Of a stretch of DNA of 64,000 bases, positions 24,538 to 34,122 are shown one piece after another; within the stretch, counting starts at the first letter, position 1; the number at the start of each line of letters is the position of its first letter. Both the position numbers and the translations under genes were made by a program. The DNA comes from Mongoliitalea lutea. Lineage in GTDB: Bacteria; Bacteroidota; Bacteroidia; Cytophagales; Cyclobacteriaceae. Location: assembly GCF_014652135.1 (NCBI RefSeq), contig NZ_BMYF01000024.1, positions 8,380-72,379 on the forward strand. The letters run 5' to 3'. The notes under the pieces are model-generated. The model was given only the letters and a program-made list of their open reading frames with translations. It was not told where the DNA came from and did not search any database.

Positions 24538-24563
24538 ATAGCAAGTAAATATTTAATACGAAC

Positions 24564-25037
24564 ATGGGAAAAATTCAGTATTACACAGAAGAGGGCTTGA
24601 AGCGTCTGAAAGATGAACTTCAAGAGTTGAAAACGAAAGGTAGATCAGATATTGCCAAACAAATTGCTGAGGCAAGGGATAAGGGTGATTTGAGTGAGAA
24701 TGCAGAATATGATGCTGCTAAGGATGCCCAAGGTTTGTTGGAATTAAAAATTGCCAAGTTGGAAGAGGTAGTAGGAAATGCTCGAGTTATGGATAATTCC
24801 AAAGTGGATACTTCTAAAGCTGGTATTTTAAGTACTGTCAAAATCAAAAATGTAAAGAATGGTATGACAGTAGCGTATACCTTAGTCTCTGAAGAAGAAG
24901 CAGATTTAAAATCAGGAAAAATTTCATTGGGATCTCCATTTGGGAAAGGCTTAGTGGGGAAATCCGTGGGCGATATTGCGCAAATAAACGCTCCTGCTGG
25001 AGTGCTCGAGTTTGAAATTCTTGAAATTTCTTACTAA
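24564..25037 (+). CDS. greA: Transcription elongation factor GreA
   Basis: A 157-residue factor that binds the secondary channel of RNA polymerase and stimulates cleavage of backtracked RNA. Seen: the N-terminal coiled coil (residues 1-75) with the acidic tip region ARDKGDLSENAEYDAAKD, and the C-terminal FKBP-like domain with SPFGKGLVGKSVGD. The length is normal. A good promoter and a terminator-like hairpin precede it, and a classic terminator follows, so it is a monocistronic gene that may control its own leader. Confidence 0.97.
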   Translation: MGKIQYYTEEGLKRLKDELQELKTKGRSDIAKQIAEARDKGDLSENAEYDAAKDAQGLLELKIAKLEEVVGNARVMDNSKVDTSKAGILSTVKIKNVKNGMTVAYTLVSEEEADLKSGKISLGSPFGKGLVGKSVGDIAQINAPAGVLEFEILEISY

Positions 25038-25046
25038 AAAAAAGTT

Positions 25047-25081
25047 ATCCCGATGAATATCCATCGGGATTTTTTATTTTT
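25047..25081 (+). terminator. Terminator after greA
   Basis: Perfect 9-base-pair stem ATCCCGATG/CATCGGGAT with a 6-base loop followed by TTTTTATTTTT, starting 9 bases after the greA stop. Confidence 0.85.
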
Positions 25082-25086
25082 AACCC

Positions 25087-25479
25087 ATGTCAAGTATATT
25101 CACAAAAATAATCAATCGAGAAATTCCTGCTCATATTGTAGCGGAGGATGCGAATTACATAGCTTTTTTAGATATTATGCCTTTGTGTAAAGGGCATGTA
25201 CTAGTGGTCCCCAAAAAAGAAGTGGATTATATTTTTGATTTAGATGATGAAACACTGGCGGGCTTGCATGTTTTTTCAAAAAAAGTAGCTAAAGCTATAG
25301 ACAAAACAATACCGTGCACCAGAGTAGGTGTAGCGATAATTGGCTTGGAAGTTCCCCATGTCCATGTACACTTGGTTCCCTTGCGAACAATGGATGATAT
25401 CAATTTCACAAGGGCTAAATTGAAACTTAGTCAGGAAGAGTTAAAAGCAATTGCAGAGCAAATTAAAAAAGGATTCTAA
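25087..25479 (+). CDS. HIT-family nucleotide hydrolase
   Basis: A 130-residue histidine-triad protein, a cytosolic hydrolase of nucleoside phosphoramidates or dinucleoside polyphosphates. Seen: SIFTKIINREIPAHIV at the N-terminus and the triad motif HVHVHLVPL at about residues 97-105 that carries the nucleophilic His. The ATG lies just 5 bases after the greA terminator tract, so its message must start very close to the ATG or come from readthrough. Confidence 0.93.
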   Translation: MSSIFTKIINREIPAHIVAEDANYIAFLDIMPLCKGHVLVVPKKEVDYIFDLDDETLAGLHVFSKKVAKAIDKTIPCTRVGVAIIGLEVPHVHVHLVPLRTMDDINFTRAKLKLSQEELKAIAEQIKKGF

Positions 25480-25510
25480 CGATTTTTTATATGTTGAAAT
25501 TTCCAGTAGC

Positions 25511-25550
25511 AAAAAGAGTTAGTCCAAATTAATTGGACTAACTCTTTTTT
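25511..25550. terminator. Bidirectional terminator between HIT gene and ppc
   Basis: A perfect 17-base-pair inverted repeat (AAAAAGAGTTAGTCCAA and its complement) with the 5-base loop ATTAA. Poly-T ends on both strands serve both converging genes. Confidence 0.9.
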
Positions 25551-25581
25551 TGGTGGTATTCAATTGACTATGTCAACTGTT

Positions 25582-28269
25582 TTAGCCAGTATTTTTCAAT
25601 CCATTGGCTAGTGCTGTAGTTATTTGTAATAACCGGGTTATGATTTCTTGGTTGTCTCCATTTGGATTTTCAGCTCTCCAAGTTTGAAGATTAGAGATTT
25701 GATAGTGATGAAGCGTTTCAACAGCTTCTGTTCGTCTACCTAAGGTATCCAATAATGAAGCTCTACGTATACTTCTTGGATTTTTGAACATCATTTCCAA
25801 TTCATCTAAACATAATTTATATTCTGCTTCGATGATATTCAAGATGTTGTTTCTGACGGCTTCATCTTTAACCAAAGAGGCGTAAATTTTCATCCATTTT
25901 TCATTGGCGTTCAATACATTGGTTTCCAATTGGATCAAAACATAACGGAAGAATGGCCAACTGTCATGATTTTCTCTTAAGAGGGAGTAGAGTTCAGGTT
26001 TTTCTGTTCTTAACGTATGCAGACCCGTTCCCATACCAAACCAACCAGTTAGATTGAATCGACTTTGTGTCCAGCTAAACACCCATGGAATCGCCCTTAA
26101 ATCTGCTAGTGTCCGTGTTCCTGTTCTTCGAGCTGGTCGGGAACCTATCTTACTGAGTTCTAATACATCGATTGGAGTTGCTTCTGCGTAAAATTTAATA
26201 AAGTCAGGATGCTGAATTAAATTTTTGTACTGTGCTTGAGCAGCCCCTGCTAAATGCTCAAATGCTTTTAATTTTTCAGCTGCAACCTGCTCTCCTTTAA
26301 TTGCTTTGGCTGTTTGAAGTACAGTTCCAGATATTAACATTTCCAAATTATACACAGCATTCAAAAGATTGGCAAACTGTTGAGCAATAGTTTCACCTTG
26401 CACAGTCAACTTGATTTCTCCTGTCAAACTACCTACAGGCATACTTTCTAGAAAGCGGTGATATTTTCCTCCACCTCGACTGATAGTTCCGCCAATTCCA
26501 TGGAAGTATTTAAAACGAATTCCATGTTTTTTTGCGACTTGGCTCAAAGCCTGTTCTGTTTGATTGATATTCCACCTACTGGCGACAATTCCACCATCTT
26601 TATTACTATCAGAATAACCAAGCATGATTTCCTGCACTGCAACACCTTGATTTTGATGGACAGGATGGGCAAGGTATGCTTCCATGATGTCTGGTGAAGA
26701 CTGTAAATCATCAATAGTTTCAAATAGAGGGACGACAGGGAAATCTCCATACTTAATTCCAGCTTCTCTCATGAAGAGATAAACTGTCAATAAATCATTT
26801 AACCCTCGCGTCATGCTCACTATGAAAGAACCAATACCATCTTTTCCAAAAATATCACAATGATGTTTGACAACCCTATAGCAATTCAAAACCTTGTCAG
26901 CTTCTTCACCATAACTAGTTCCTACTACACCAAAAGGTCTATTGGTTTTTAATTCTCTGTTGAGGAATTCTGTCTTTTTTTCTTCTGACCACTGACTGTA
27001 AGGTGCTTCCTGAGGATATGCATGCTGGATTAACTGCTCCAATGCTTTATCATGAAAAGCAGAGTTTTGTCTGATATCTAGTTTTGCAAGGTGAAACCCA
27101 AAACATTGTAATTGGCGCTCAATCGGGAAAAGAAGAGTTTCAGCAATTCCCTGAGCTCCAATACTTATCAGGCTTTCCCGCATGATTTTCAGCTTGTTGT
27201 TGAGTTCATTCACATTTTGAAATCCTTTTTCAGAATTTTGTTCCTTGGTGTGTTTAAGTTTGATCAAAACAAGATTGATAAACTGTCTCCAAGGTTCAAA
27301 TGGGTTTCGCTGAACTGCATGGCTCCCTTCTTCTCCCAAAAATCCTTCCATAGCTTTAATCTCTTCCTCAAAATAAGAAGGAAGTGGATTTCTTATACTC
27401 GAGAAGGATATTTTAGAAGCTAATTCCCGTATTTGTTTTTCGATTAATTCCAACGCAGATTTTCGGTGCAGCAGGAGCGTTTCTGCTGTAATTTCGGCTG
27501 AAACATAAGGGTGACCATCTCTATCGCCACCTACCCAACTGCCAAAGCTAAGGATTGGGAAGTTATCGGGATTTTGCAGGGCATGTTTATCAAAACCAGC
27601 TTCGATCCAGCTATTTTTTAACTGTTCATCATGCTTAGCCAATGCTTTAGGAAATACTTTGGTGAAGTAATGTAACACATTGTTTCGCTCCGATTGAATG
27701 GTTGGTTTTTCCAAGTAAACTTCACCTGTTCTCCACCATCGCTCGATCAAGGTTTCAATTTCCCTTTCAATACCTTTGAACTCTGTCCTTGAGAAAGAGC
27801 TGTTCTCTAATTGTACCAATTTAAGGTATAAATCTCTGTGAATCTCCAAAACAGAAATACGTTTTGCTTCGGTGGGATGCGCAGTGAGTACAGGTGTTAT
27901 TTCTGTTGACTTTAATACGTTCAATAGTTCTTTTTCAGAGAATCCATCTGCTTTCAGACGCTGAAATGTTTCTCCCCAAGAGCCTCTGATGCTTGATGCA
28001 CCATTATGATCAACTATTTTTCTTCGGAACTGAACTGCGGCATTTTCTTCTACTAAATTCATCAGTTGAAGATAAATACTAAGTGTCTGTATATGCTTCG
28101 ATTCTTCACTTTTGCTACTCAAAAGATCTGGTACACCTCCGCGGATTTCAAAACTTTTAACAAGCTCATGTTCTCCGAGATTTATCAAAACATTTTTAAA
28201 ACGTTCAGTAAGAAAATCCATATCCTTGCGGATTTTTTCAAAAAGTAACTGCTGACTTAATTCTGACAT
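25582..28269 (-). CDS. ppc: Phosphoenolpyruvate carboxylase
   Basis: An enzyme of 895 residues that makes oxaloacetate from phosphoenolpyruvate and bicarbonate, replenishing the citric acid cycle. Seen: catalytic His in VLTAHPTEAKR; GSWVGGDRDGHPYV; GYSDSNKDGG; the FHGIGGTISRGGG loop; GSRPARR; and the C-terminal NTG-ending tail typical of the family. It stands alone with a bidirectional terminator at its end. Confidence 0.96.
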   Translation of the reverse strand: MSELSQQLLFEKIRKDMDFLTERFKNVLINLGEHELVKSFEIRGGVPDLLSSKSEESKHIQTLSIYLQLMNLVEENAAVQFRRKIVDHNGASSIRGSWGETFQRLKADGFSEKELLNVLKSTEITPVLTAHPTEAKRISVLEIHRDLYLKLVQLENSSFSRTEFKGIEREIETLIERWWRTGEVYLEKPTIQSERNNVLHYFTKVFPKALAKHDEQLKNSWIEAGFDKHALQNPDNFPILSFGSWVGGDRDGHPYVSAEITAETLLLHRKSALELIEKQIRELASKISFSSIRNPLPSYFEEEIKAMEGFLGEEGSHAVQRNPFEPWRQFINLVLIKLKHTKEQNSEKGFQNVNELNNKLKIMRESLISIGAQGIAETLLFPIERQLQCFGFHLAKLDIRQNSAFHDKALEQLIQHAYPQEAPYSQWSEEKKTEFLNRELKTNRPFGVVGTSYGEEADKVLNCYRVVKHHCDIFGKDGIGSFIVSMTRGLNDLLTVYLFMREAGIKYGDFPVVPLFETIDDLQSSPDIMEAYLAHPVHQNQGVAVQEIMLGYSDSNKDGGIVASRWNINQTEQALSQVAKKHGIRFKYFHGIGGTISRGGGKYHRFLESMPVGSLTGEIKLTVQGETIAQQFANLLNAVYNLEMLISGTVLQTAKAIKGEQVAAEKLKAFEHLAGAAQAQYKNLIQHPDFIKFYAEATPIDVLELSKIGSRPARRTGTRTLADLRAIPWVFSWTQSRFNLTGWFGMGTGLHTLRTEKPELYSLLRENHDSWPFFRYVLIQLETNVLNANEKWMKIYASLVKDEAVRNNILNIIEAEYKLCLDELEMMFKNPRSIRRASLLDTLGRRTEAVETLHHYQISNLQTWRAENPNGDNQEIITRLLQITTALANGLKNTG

Positions 28270-28398
28270 AGTGTTTTAGGTTTTAGAGATTACTTACGTA
28301 TTAAAGGTAAAAAGTTTGCTTCATTTGGCCTAAAGCTTTTTCATATCTCTCCAAATTATCTTCTGAAATCAAAAATAGATGACTTTTATCTGTTTTGA

Positions 28399-28428
28399 TT
28401 GCATGGTATATGAATAGTAATATATTTG
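28399..28428 (+). promoter_or_regulatory. Promoter of the membrane pyrophosphatase gene
   Basis: TTG at 28399-28401, a 19-base spacer and TATATTTG at 28421-28428 fit the Bacteroidota promoter consensus. The ATG at 28466 lies 37 bases beyond the -7 element. Confidence 0.7.
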
Positions 28429-28465
28429 TTGAAATGAATCTTTGACAATAACTCAATTAATCTTT

Positions 28466-30691
28466 ATGGAACAAATGTTTATCTACATTGTCCCCTTGTT
28501 GGGGATTATCGGTCTTGTCGTCATGGCAATTAAATCAGCTTGGGTAACCAAGCAAGATGCAGGAGATGAAAATATGGCAGAACTGGCAGGTCACATTGCC
28601 AAAGGAGCCATGGCCTTCTTAAAAGCAGAATGGAAAGTCCTCGCTTATTTTGTTGTGATTGCAGGTTTATTGCTAGGTTGGTCTGGTACACTGATCGAAA
28701 CCTCCTCACCCGTCATTGCTATTTCATTTTTGATCGGTGCTGTACTTTCAGCTTTTGCAGGCTATTTGGGGATGAATATAGCAACCAAAGCAAACGTTAG
28801 GACCACTCAAGCGGCAAAAGGAAGCTTGAAAAATGCTTTGAAAGTATCTTTTACAGGAGGTACAGTTATGGGGCTTGGTGTTGCAGGATTGGCTGTTTTT
28901 GGAATGGGAGCTTTGTTTATCCTATTTTACAATATGTTTGTCCTTTCTACAGGAGGTGATGTGAATGGTGCAGCTATGGAAACAGCATTGGAAGTACTCG
29001 CTGGTTTCTCACTTGGAGCAGAGTCTATCGCATTGTTTGCCCGTGTAGGTGGAGGTATCTACACCAAAGCAGCTGATGTGGGTGCTGACTTAGTAGGTAA
29101 GGTGGAAGCAGGGATTCCTGAAGATGATGTTAGAAATCCAGCGACTATTGCTGATAACGTAGGAGATAACGTAGGTGATGTAGCGGGTATGGGTGCTGAT
29201 TTGTTTGGTTCCTATGTGGCTACGATCCTTGCTTCGATGGTTCTCGGAAGAGAGATTGTATCTGATGATAATTTTGGAGGTATTGCACCAGTATTATTGC
29301 CCTTGGTAATTGCTGGTATGGGATTGATTTTTTCTATAGTAGGAACATGGTTTGTTCGAATTAGTAAGGACACAGATTCAGTACAGGCTGCATTAAATAA
29401 AGGAAACTGGATTTCTATATTATTGACAGTAGCGGCTTCCTATCCTTTGATCATGTATATGTTGCCGGAAGGTGAGTTGGTACTTTCCCGTGGAGGGTCG
29501 ATTGCTTTCACCAAAATGGGTGTTTTCGGTGCTGTAGTTATTGGTTTGATTGTCGGGGCTTTGATGAGTATGATTACGGAGTATTACACAGCTATGGGTA
29601 AGAGACCTGTAAATTCCATCATCAAACAGTCTTCCACTGGTCATGCAACCAATATCATTGGGGGGCTGTCAGTAGGTATGGAGTCAACAGTGCTTCCAAT
29701 TTTAGTATTGGCAGGTGGTATTTATGGATCTTTCCTCGCAGCCGGTTTGTATGGAGTTGCGATAGCTGCTGCTGGTATGATGGCTACTACAGCTATGCAG
29801 TTGGCTATTGATGCCTTTGGTCCTATTGCGGATAATGCAGGTGGCATTGCAGAAATGTCAGGTTTGCCTAAAGAAGTTCGTGAGCGTACAGACATCTTAG
29901 ATGCCGTTGGGAATACCACAGCAGCTACTGGTAAAGGTTTTGCGATTGCTTCAGCTGCGTTAACGGCTTTGGCTTTATTTGCAGCTTATGTTGGTATTGC
30001 AGGCATTGATTCCATTGATATTTATAAGGCAGATGTACTAGCAGGTCTCTTTGTCGGAGCAATGATTCCATTCATTTTCTCTTCCTTAGCGATTGCAGCA
30101 GTGGGAAGGGCAGCTATGGACATGGTGAATGAAGTGAGAAGACAATTCCGTGAAATTCCTGGCATTATGGAATACAAAAACAAGCCAGAATATGAAAAAT
30201 GCGTAGAAATATCCACTCAAGCCTCTATCCGTGAAATGGTTGCTCCGGGAGCTATTGCCTTGATTGCACCTATGGTGGTCGGATTTGCCTTCGGGGCAGA
30301 AGTGCTTGGGGGTTTGTTGGCAGGTATCACGGTGTCAGGTGTGTTGATGGGTATTTTCCAAAACAATGCCGGTGGTGCTTGGGATAATGCGAAGAAGTCT
30401 TTTGAAAAAGGTGTGATGATTGATGGGGTAATGCAGTATAAAGGTTCTGATGCTCACAAAGCTTCTGTTACAGGCGATACAGTTGGAGATCCGTTTAAAG
30501 ATACTTCCGGGCCTTCTATGAATATTTTGATCAAATTGACATCTATTGTAGCCTTGGTTATCGCTCCTCATATTTCTGAAAAACCTCACGGTTCGCATGC
30601 CATGAAAGAAACAGTAGAAATCAAAAAAGAGATTACATATGTAGACAGTAAGAAAGTCGAGAAGATAGAAAAGATAGTGATTACAAAATAA
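28466..30691 (+). CDS. hppA: Ion-translocating membrane pyrophosphatase
   Basis: A 741-residue integral membrane pump (about 16 helices) that uses pyrophosphate hydrolysis to move Na+ or H+ outwards. Seen: the substrate and metal motif [20 protein letters not shown], then [21 protein letters not shown]; and [12 protein letters not shown], whose Ala and Gly fit the K+-dependent subfamily. A charged C-terminal tail ([20 protein letters not shown]) is extra. ATG 28466 is preferred over a TTG at 28442. NCBI-type naming would be sodium-translocating; the ion cannot be settled from these motifs alone. Confidence 0.95.
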   Translation: MEQMFIYIVPLLGIIGLVVMAIKSAWVTKQDAGDENMAELAGHIAKGAMAFLKAEWKVLAYFVVIAGLLLGWSGTLIETSSPVIAISFLIGAVLSAFAGYLGMNIATKANVRTTQAAKGSLKNALKVSFTGGTVMGLGVAGLAVFGMGALFILFYNMFVLSTGGDVNGAAMETALEVLAGFSLGAESIALFARVGGGIYTKAADVGADLVGKVEAGIPEDDVRNPATIADNVGDNVGDVAGMGADLFGSYVATILASMVLGREIVSDDNFGGIAPVLLPLVIAGMGLIFSIVGTWFVRISKDTDSVQAALNKGNWISILLTVAASYPLIMYMLPEGELVLSRGGSIAFTKMGVFGAVVIGLIVGALMSMITEYYTAMGKRPVNSIIKQSSTGHATNIIGGLSVGMESTVLPILVLAGGIYGSFLAAGLYGVAIAAAGMMATTAMQLAIDAFGPIADNAGGIAEMSGLPKEVRERTDILDAVGNTTAATGKGFAIASAALTALALFAAYVGIAGIDSIDIYKADVLAGLFVGAMIPFIFSSLAIAAVGRAAMDMVNEVRRQFREIPGIMEYKNKPEYEKCVEISTQASIREMVAPGAIALIAPMVVGFAFGAEVLGGLLAGITVSGVLMGIFQNNAGGAWDNAKKSFEKGVMIDGVMQYKGSDAHKASVTGDTVGDPFKDTSGPSMNILIKLTSIVALVIAPHISEKPHGSHAMKETVEIKKEITYVDSKKVEKIEKIVITK

Positions 30692-30698
30692 AATCAAG

Positions 30699-30733
30699 AG
30701 CCTCTGAGAAATCAGGGGCTTTTCTATTTTTTT
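30699..30733 (+). terminator. Terminator after hppA
   Basis: Stem AGCCTCTGA/TCAGGGGCT (one G-T pair) with a GAAA loop, followed by TTTCTATTTTTTT, 8 bases after the stop codon. Confidence 0.85.
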
Positions 30734-30843
30734 AGCAATTTGAGTTAAATCATACTAATCATTTAAAGGATTGGTAGGCAAAATTAATTGAATCAAAGCA
30801 TTTTGGACGGAAATACTTAGTCTTTCTTTAATTAAAAAAGAGC

Positions 30844-32031
30844 TTAATATATCAAGTATTTTTCTCTCATTTTTTTATAACTGTCAATGTCGGTTTGCCA
30901 AGATTCGCGTATTTGATTTTCGTTTTTGCCTGATATAATATCTTTTCGTATTTGGTCTGTTCCTGCTAACTTATCAAAGAAGTTGTTGAAAAACTTTTCT
31001 TTTTTACCTGAGACAGTGTATGCATGAAGTAGGTACTTCAAGGTGAATCGATGATCCAAGGATTCTTGTCTTAAATCTACACCATAGCATAGTTTGTTCT
31101 GTTGAGGAGGGTTTTTGGACATTCCGACAATGCTAACGGGTGTAAAAGTGAAATCTCCAAATTTTGGGTCGGGATAGCCATAAACTTGAAAAGGATATTG
31201 GGTACCTCTTCCTAGTGAAATGTCTGTACCTTCAAAGAAACATAAGGAAGGATATAAACGAATCGATAAATCGTTGGGTAAGTTTGGAGAGGGCTTTACA
31301 GGGAGACTGTAGCTAGCTGTTCTACTCCAGTTTTTGACTGGGATTATTTCAATAGGTGCTTTTACTTTATTTTTGAGCCAACCTTCTCCATTGATCATCT
31401 GAGCTAATTCTCCAACGGTAAGCCCATGAACTATCGGTATAGGATGCATGCCAACAAAACTTTCAAACCCTTTTTTAAGTACAGGTCCATCAATATAATC
31501 CCCGTTCGGATTAGGTCTGTCAAAAATCAGTATAGGTTTATTTTGTTCTGCGCAAGCCTCCATGACATAATGCATAGTGCTGATATAGGTGTAAAAACGA
31601 ACGCCTACATCTTGCAGATCATAGATGATGATATCCACATCCTTAAGCTGTTCAGGCTTTGGTTTTTTATTATCTCCATATAGTGACACGATGGGTAACC
31701 CTGTATTTTTGTCGATTTCAGAATTGATAGTTTCTCCTGCGTCAGCATCTCCTCGGAAACCATGTTCTGGAACGAATACCTTCACTACATTCATTCCTTC
31801 CATCATCAAAAAATCTACCAAATGCATCTTTCCTTTTGATTCGAGAATAGCAGTTTGGTTAATTACAAGTCCAATTCTCTTCCCTTCAAGTTTAGGAAGA
31901 TAAATTTCAGGCTGTTCTGCAGCTGTAAGAATCCTTTCATGCATATTCGAATGCAAATTCTGAGGAACTTTATTGCTTCCAATAAATGGTTGAAGCATGA
32001 AAAAAAAGGAAAGAATTATTATTTTGAGCAT
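30844..32031 (-). CDS. NamZ-like exo-beta-N-acetylmuramidase (DUF1343)
   Basis: A 395-residue exported protein of the DUF1343 family, whose characterised members (NamZ) remove terminal N-acetylmuramic acid from peptidoglycan fragments. Seen: signal peptide (MLKIIILSFFFMLQPFIG); GKRIGLVINQTA; VFVPEHGFRGDADAGE; IYDLQDVGVRFYTYISTMHYVMEA; FDRPNPNGDYIDGPVL; and FFEGTDISLGRGTQYPFQVYG, all typical of the family. It acts in the periplasm in wall recycling. It is divergent from an FtsX-like permease gene. Confidence 0.9.
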   Translation of the reverse strand: MLKIIILSFFFMLQPFIGSNKVPQNLHSNMHERILTAAEQPEIYLPKLEGKRIGLVINQTAILESKGKMHLVDFLMMEGMNVVKVFVPEHGFRGDADAGETINSEIDKNTGLPIVSLYGDNKKPKPEQLKDVDIIIYDLQDVGVRFYTYISTMHYVMEACAEQNKPILIFDRPNPNGDYIDGPVLKKGFESFVGMHPIPIVHGLTVGELAQMINGEGWLKNKVKAPIEIIPVKNWSRTASYSLPVKPSPNLPNDLSIRLYPSLCFFEGTDISLGRGTQYPFQVYGYPDPKFGDFTFTPVSIVGMSKNPPQQNKLCYGVDLRQESLDHRFTLKYLLHAYTVSGKKEKFFNNFFDKLAGTDQIRKDIISGKNENQIRESWQTDIDSYKKMREKYLIY

Positions 32032-32077
32032 GATCGTAGTTATTTTGCGCTAGATTTTGACCAAAGTACTAAATTAA

Positions 32078-33295
32078 TTGAACCTATCGTATTTCATTTC
32101 TAAAAGAATCAGTTTCCAGCGTGCCGGCGGATTCACGGGGACTATACACAGGATTGCGGTAGCTTCCGTTGCGATAGGATTGGCGATTTCTATGATATCT
32201 TTCATGATACTTGGAGGCTTTCAGCATGAGATTTCTCAAAAAGTATATGGTTTTACGGGTCATTTTCAAGTTACTAAATTTATGTCAGGCAATGCCTTTG
32301 AGGAAGTGCCTACGTCGATTCAATCAGACTTTTACAAAAATCATTCCCAACTTCCATTCATAGAAAGACTCCATGGATTTGCACATAAGCCAGGATTACT
32401 TAAAGGGGATGATGAAGTAGAAGGGGTGCTACTCAAAGGATTGACATCTGATTTTGATAGTATTGCATTTATGCCTTCTTTGGTAGATGGTAGATTTATT
32501 CAATTTCAGGATTCTTCGGCAAGTAATGAGATTATAATTAGCAAGAGTATTGCCAATAAATTACTGATTGGATTAGGAGATCGAATTACCATGTATTTTG
32601 TTCAAGACCCTCCGAGGTTTAGGAGATTTGAAATTGTTGGGATCTATGAAACTTTTTTAGAAAATTTTGATGAAAAAATCATTCTAGGAGATTTACAGAC
32701 AATCCGTAATCTGAATGGTTGGTCCGAAGATCAAGTAGGTGGATTTGAGGTCTTTGTAAGCTCCTTAAACAATCTAGATCTGCAAGCAGATGAAATCAAT
32801 CGCTCTTTAGATTTTGATTTGAAATTGACAGATGTGAGGGATAAATATGCTGAAATCTTCGATTGGCTCGCTTTATTGAACAATAATGTCTATATATTTT
32901 TAGGCTTAATTTGTTTTGTTGCCGCTTTCAATATGGTGTCCATTCTATTTATATTGATTATGGAACGTACACAGATGATCGGAATTTTAAAAGCTTTGGG
33001 AAGTAGGAATCAACAAATCCGTCGAGTTTTTATCTGGAATGGGGTGAGAATTATCGGAAGGGGATTGCTAATAGGGAACAGTATTGCTTTGGTCTTTGGT
33101 TTTTTACAAAGTTATTTTTCATTAATTCCTTTAGATCCAGAGAACTATTATATGACAACTGTACCCATCTACTGGAATTGGCCTGTGTTTTTAGCTATTA
33201 ATTTAGTGGTTTTATTGGTTACTACTTTAGTTCTGTTTATTCCTGCAATCGTGATTTCTAATATTCAACCAATAAAATCAATTAGGTTTGATTAG
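32078..33295 (+). CDS. FtsX/LolE-like ABC transporter permease
   Basis: A 405-residue inner-membrane permease of the MacB/FtsX type. It has one helix near residues 23-45, a large periplasmic domain (about 45-270) and three C-terminal helices (NNVYIFLGLICFVAAFNMVSILFIL and onward). Seen: MIEFY-like start region FISKRISFQ, and ERTQMIGILKALGSRNQQIRRVF, a LolC/LolE hallmark. The start is an apparent TTG at 32078, which yields the usual N-terminus of this family. Its likely role is lipoprotein release to the outer membrane with a LolD ATPase encoded elsewhere. The last 14 bases overlap the convergent glycosyltransferase gene. Confidence 0.85.
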   Translation: MNLSYFISKRISFQRAGGFTGTIHRIAVASVAIGLAISMISFMILGGFQHEISQKVYGFTGHFQVTKFMSGNAFEEVPTSIQSDFYKNHSQLPFIERLHGFAHKPGLLKGDDEVEGVLLKGLTSDFDSIAFMPSLVDGRFIQFQDSSASNEIIISKSIANKLLIGLGDRITMYFVQDPPRFRRFEIVGIYETFLENFDEKIILGDLQTIRNLNGWSEDQVGGFEVFVSSLNNLDLQADEINRSLDFDLKLTDVRDKYAEIFDWLALLNNNVYIFLGLICFVAAFNMVSILFILIMERTQMIGILKALGSRNQQIRRVFIWNGVRIIGRGLLIGNSIALVFGFLQSYFSLIPLDPENYYMTTVPIYWNWPVFLAINLVVLLVTTLVLFIPAIVISNIQPIKSIRFD

Positions 33296-34025
33296 GCTTG
33301 TATTTAAAAAACCAGCTACGAATTTTCATTTGTATTACCCCAAAAACAGCTTCTTTGAAGATTTTAGTACTCATTTTTGAAGTTCCTTTGGTGCGATCTG
33401 TAAAAATGATAGGCACTTCTTTTATTTTAAAACCTAGTTTCCAGGTTTTGAATTTCATTTCAATCTGGAAAGCATAACCCACAAATTTTATTTTTTCCAA
33501 GCGAATATTTTTTAAGACTTGGACCTTGTAGCATTTAAATCCGGCTGTAGCATCTTTGATGGGCATTCCTGTTATAAACTGTACATACTTACTGGCGAAA
33601 AATGACATCAATACCCTAGTCATCGGCCAGTTTACTACATTCACACCTGTAATGTACCGCGAACCAATTGCTAAATCATATCCTTCTAAAGCACAGGCTT
33701 TATATAATCGAATAAGGTCTTGTGGATTATGGCTAAAATCAGCATCCATTTCAAAGATATACTCGTAGCAGTGAGCTATTGCATATTGAAAACCTTCCAA
33801 ATAGGCAGTACCCAGTCCATTTTTCCCTTCCCTTATAATCAGGTGTAATCTTTCTGGATATACATTTTGTAAGCATTTTACCCGTAAGCTTGTACCATCA
33901 GGGGAATTATCATCAATAATCAAAAGGTCAAAGTTTCCCTCTAAAGCCATAACAGCTTGTATGATATCCTCAATATTTTCGGACTCATTAAAAGTGGGAA
34001 TGATGACTAGTTTTTCTTTTTCCAT
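33282..34025 (-). CDS. Polyprenol-phosphate mannose synthase-like glycosyltransferase (GT2)
   Basis: A 247-residue GT2 enzyme of the DPM1-like group that would load mannose or another sugar from a nucleotide donor on a polyprenyl phosphate. Seen: LVIIPTFNESENIEDII; LLIIDDNSPDGTS; FEMDADFSHNPQDL with the DxD metal site; IGSRYITG; and TAGFKCYK. No C-terminal membrane helix is present, as in soluble DPM1. The ATG at 34025 gives the normal start. The gene is convergent with, and overlaps by 14 bases, the permease gene. It is distant from the EPS locus but may feed protein or polysaccharide glycosylation. Confidence 0.9.
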   Translation of the reverse strand: MEKEKLVIIPTFNESENIEDIIQAVMALEGNFDLLIIDDNSPDGTSLRVKCLQNVYPERLHLIIREGKNGLGTAYLEGFQYAIAHCYEYIFEMDADFSHNPQDLIRLYKACALEGYDLAIGSRYITGVNVVNWPMTRVLMSFFASKYVQFITGMPIKDATAGFKCYKVQVLKNIRLEKIKFVGYAFQIEMKFKTWKLGFKIKEVPIIFTDRTKGTSKMSTKIFKEAVFGVIQMKIRSWFFKYKPNQT

Positions 34026-34122
34026 AAAATCAAGTTTCAAAAATATGCTTAATCTGGAACAAAACAGTCATAGAGATTTAAAAAACCTTAAAATGACTAA
34101 TATTGCATTGAAAATTAACTTT

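Noticed and set aside
24417-24623. 68-codon minus-strand frame over the greA leader
   Set aside because: It overlaps the greA promoter, hairpin and first codons, and its composition is that of a chance frame.
30335-30697. 120-codon minus-strand frame at the end of hppA
   Set aside because: It is antisense to the membrane pyrophosphatase and its terminator; the Cys/His/Phe-rich protein looks like a shadow frame.
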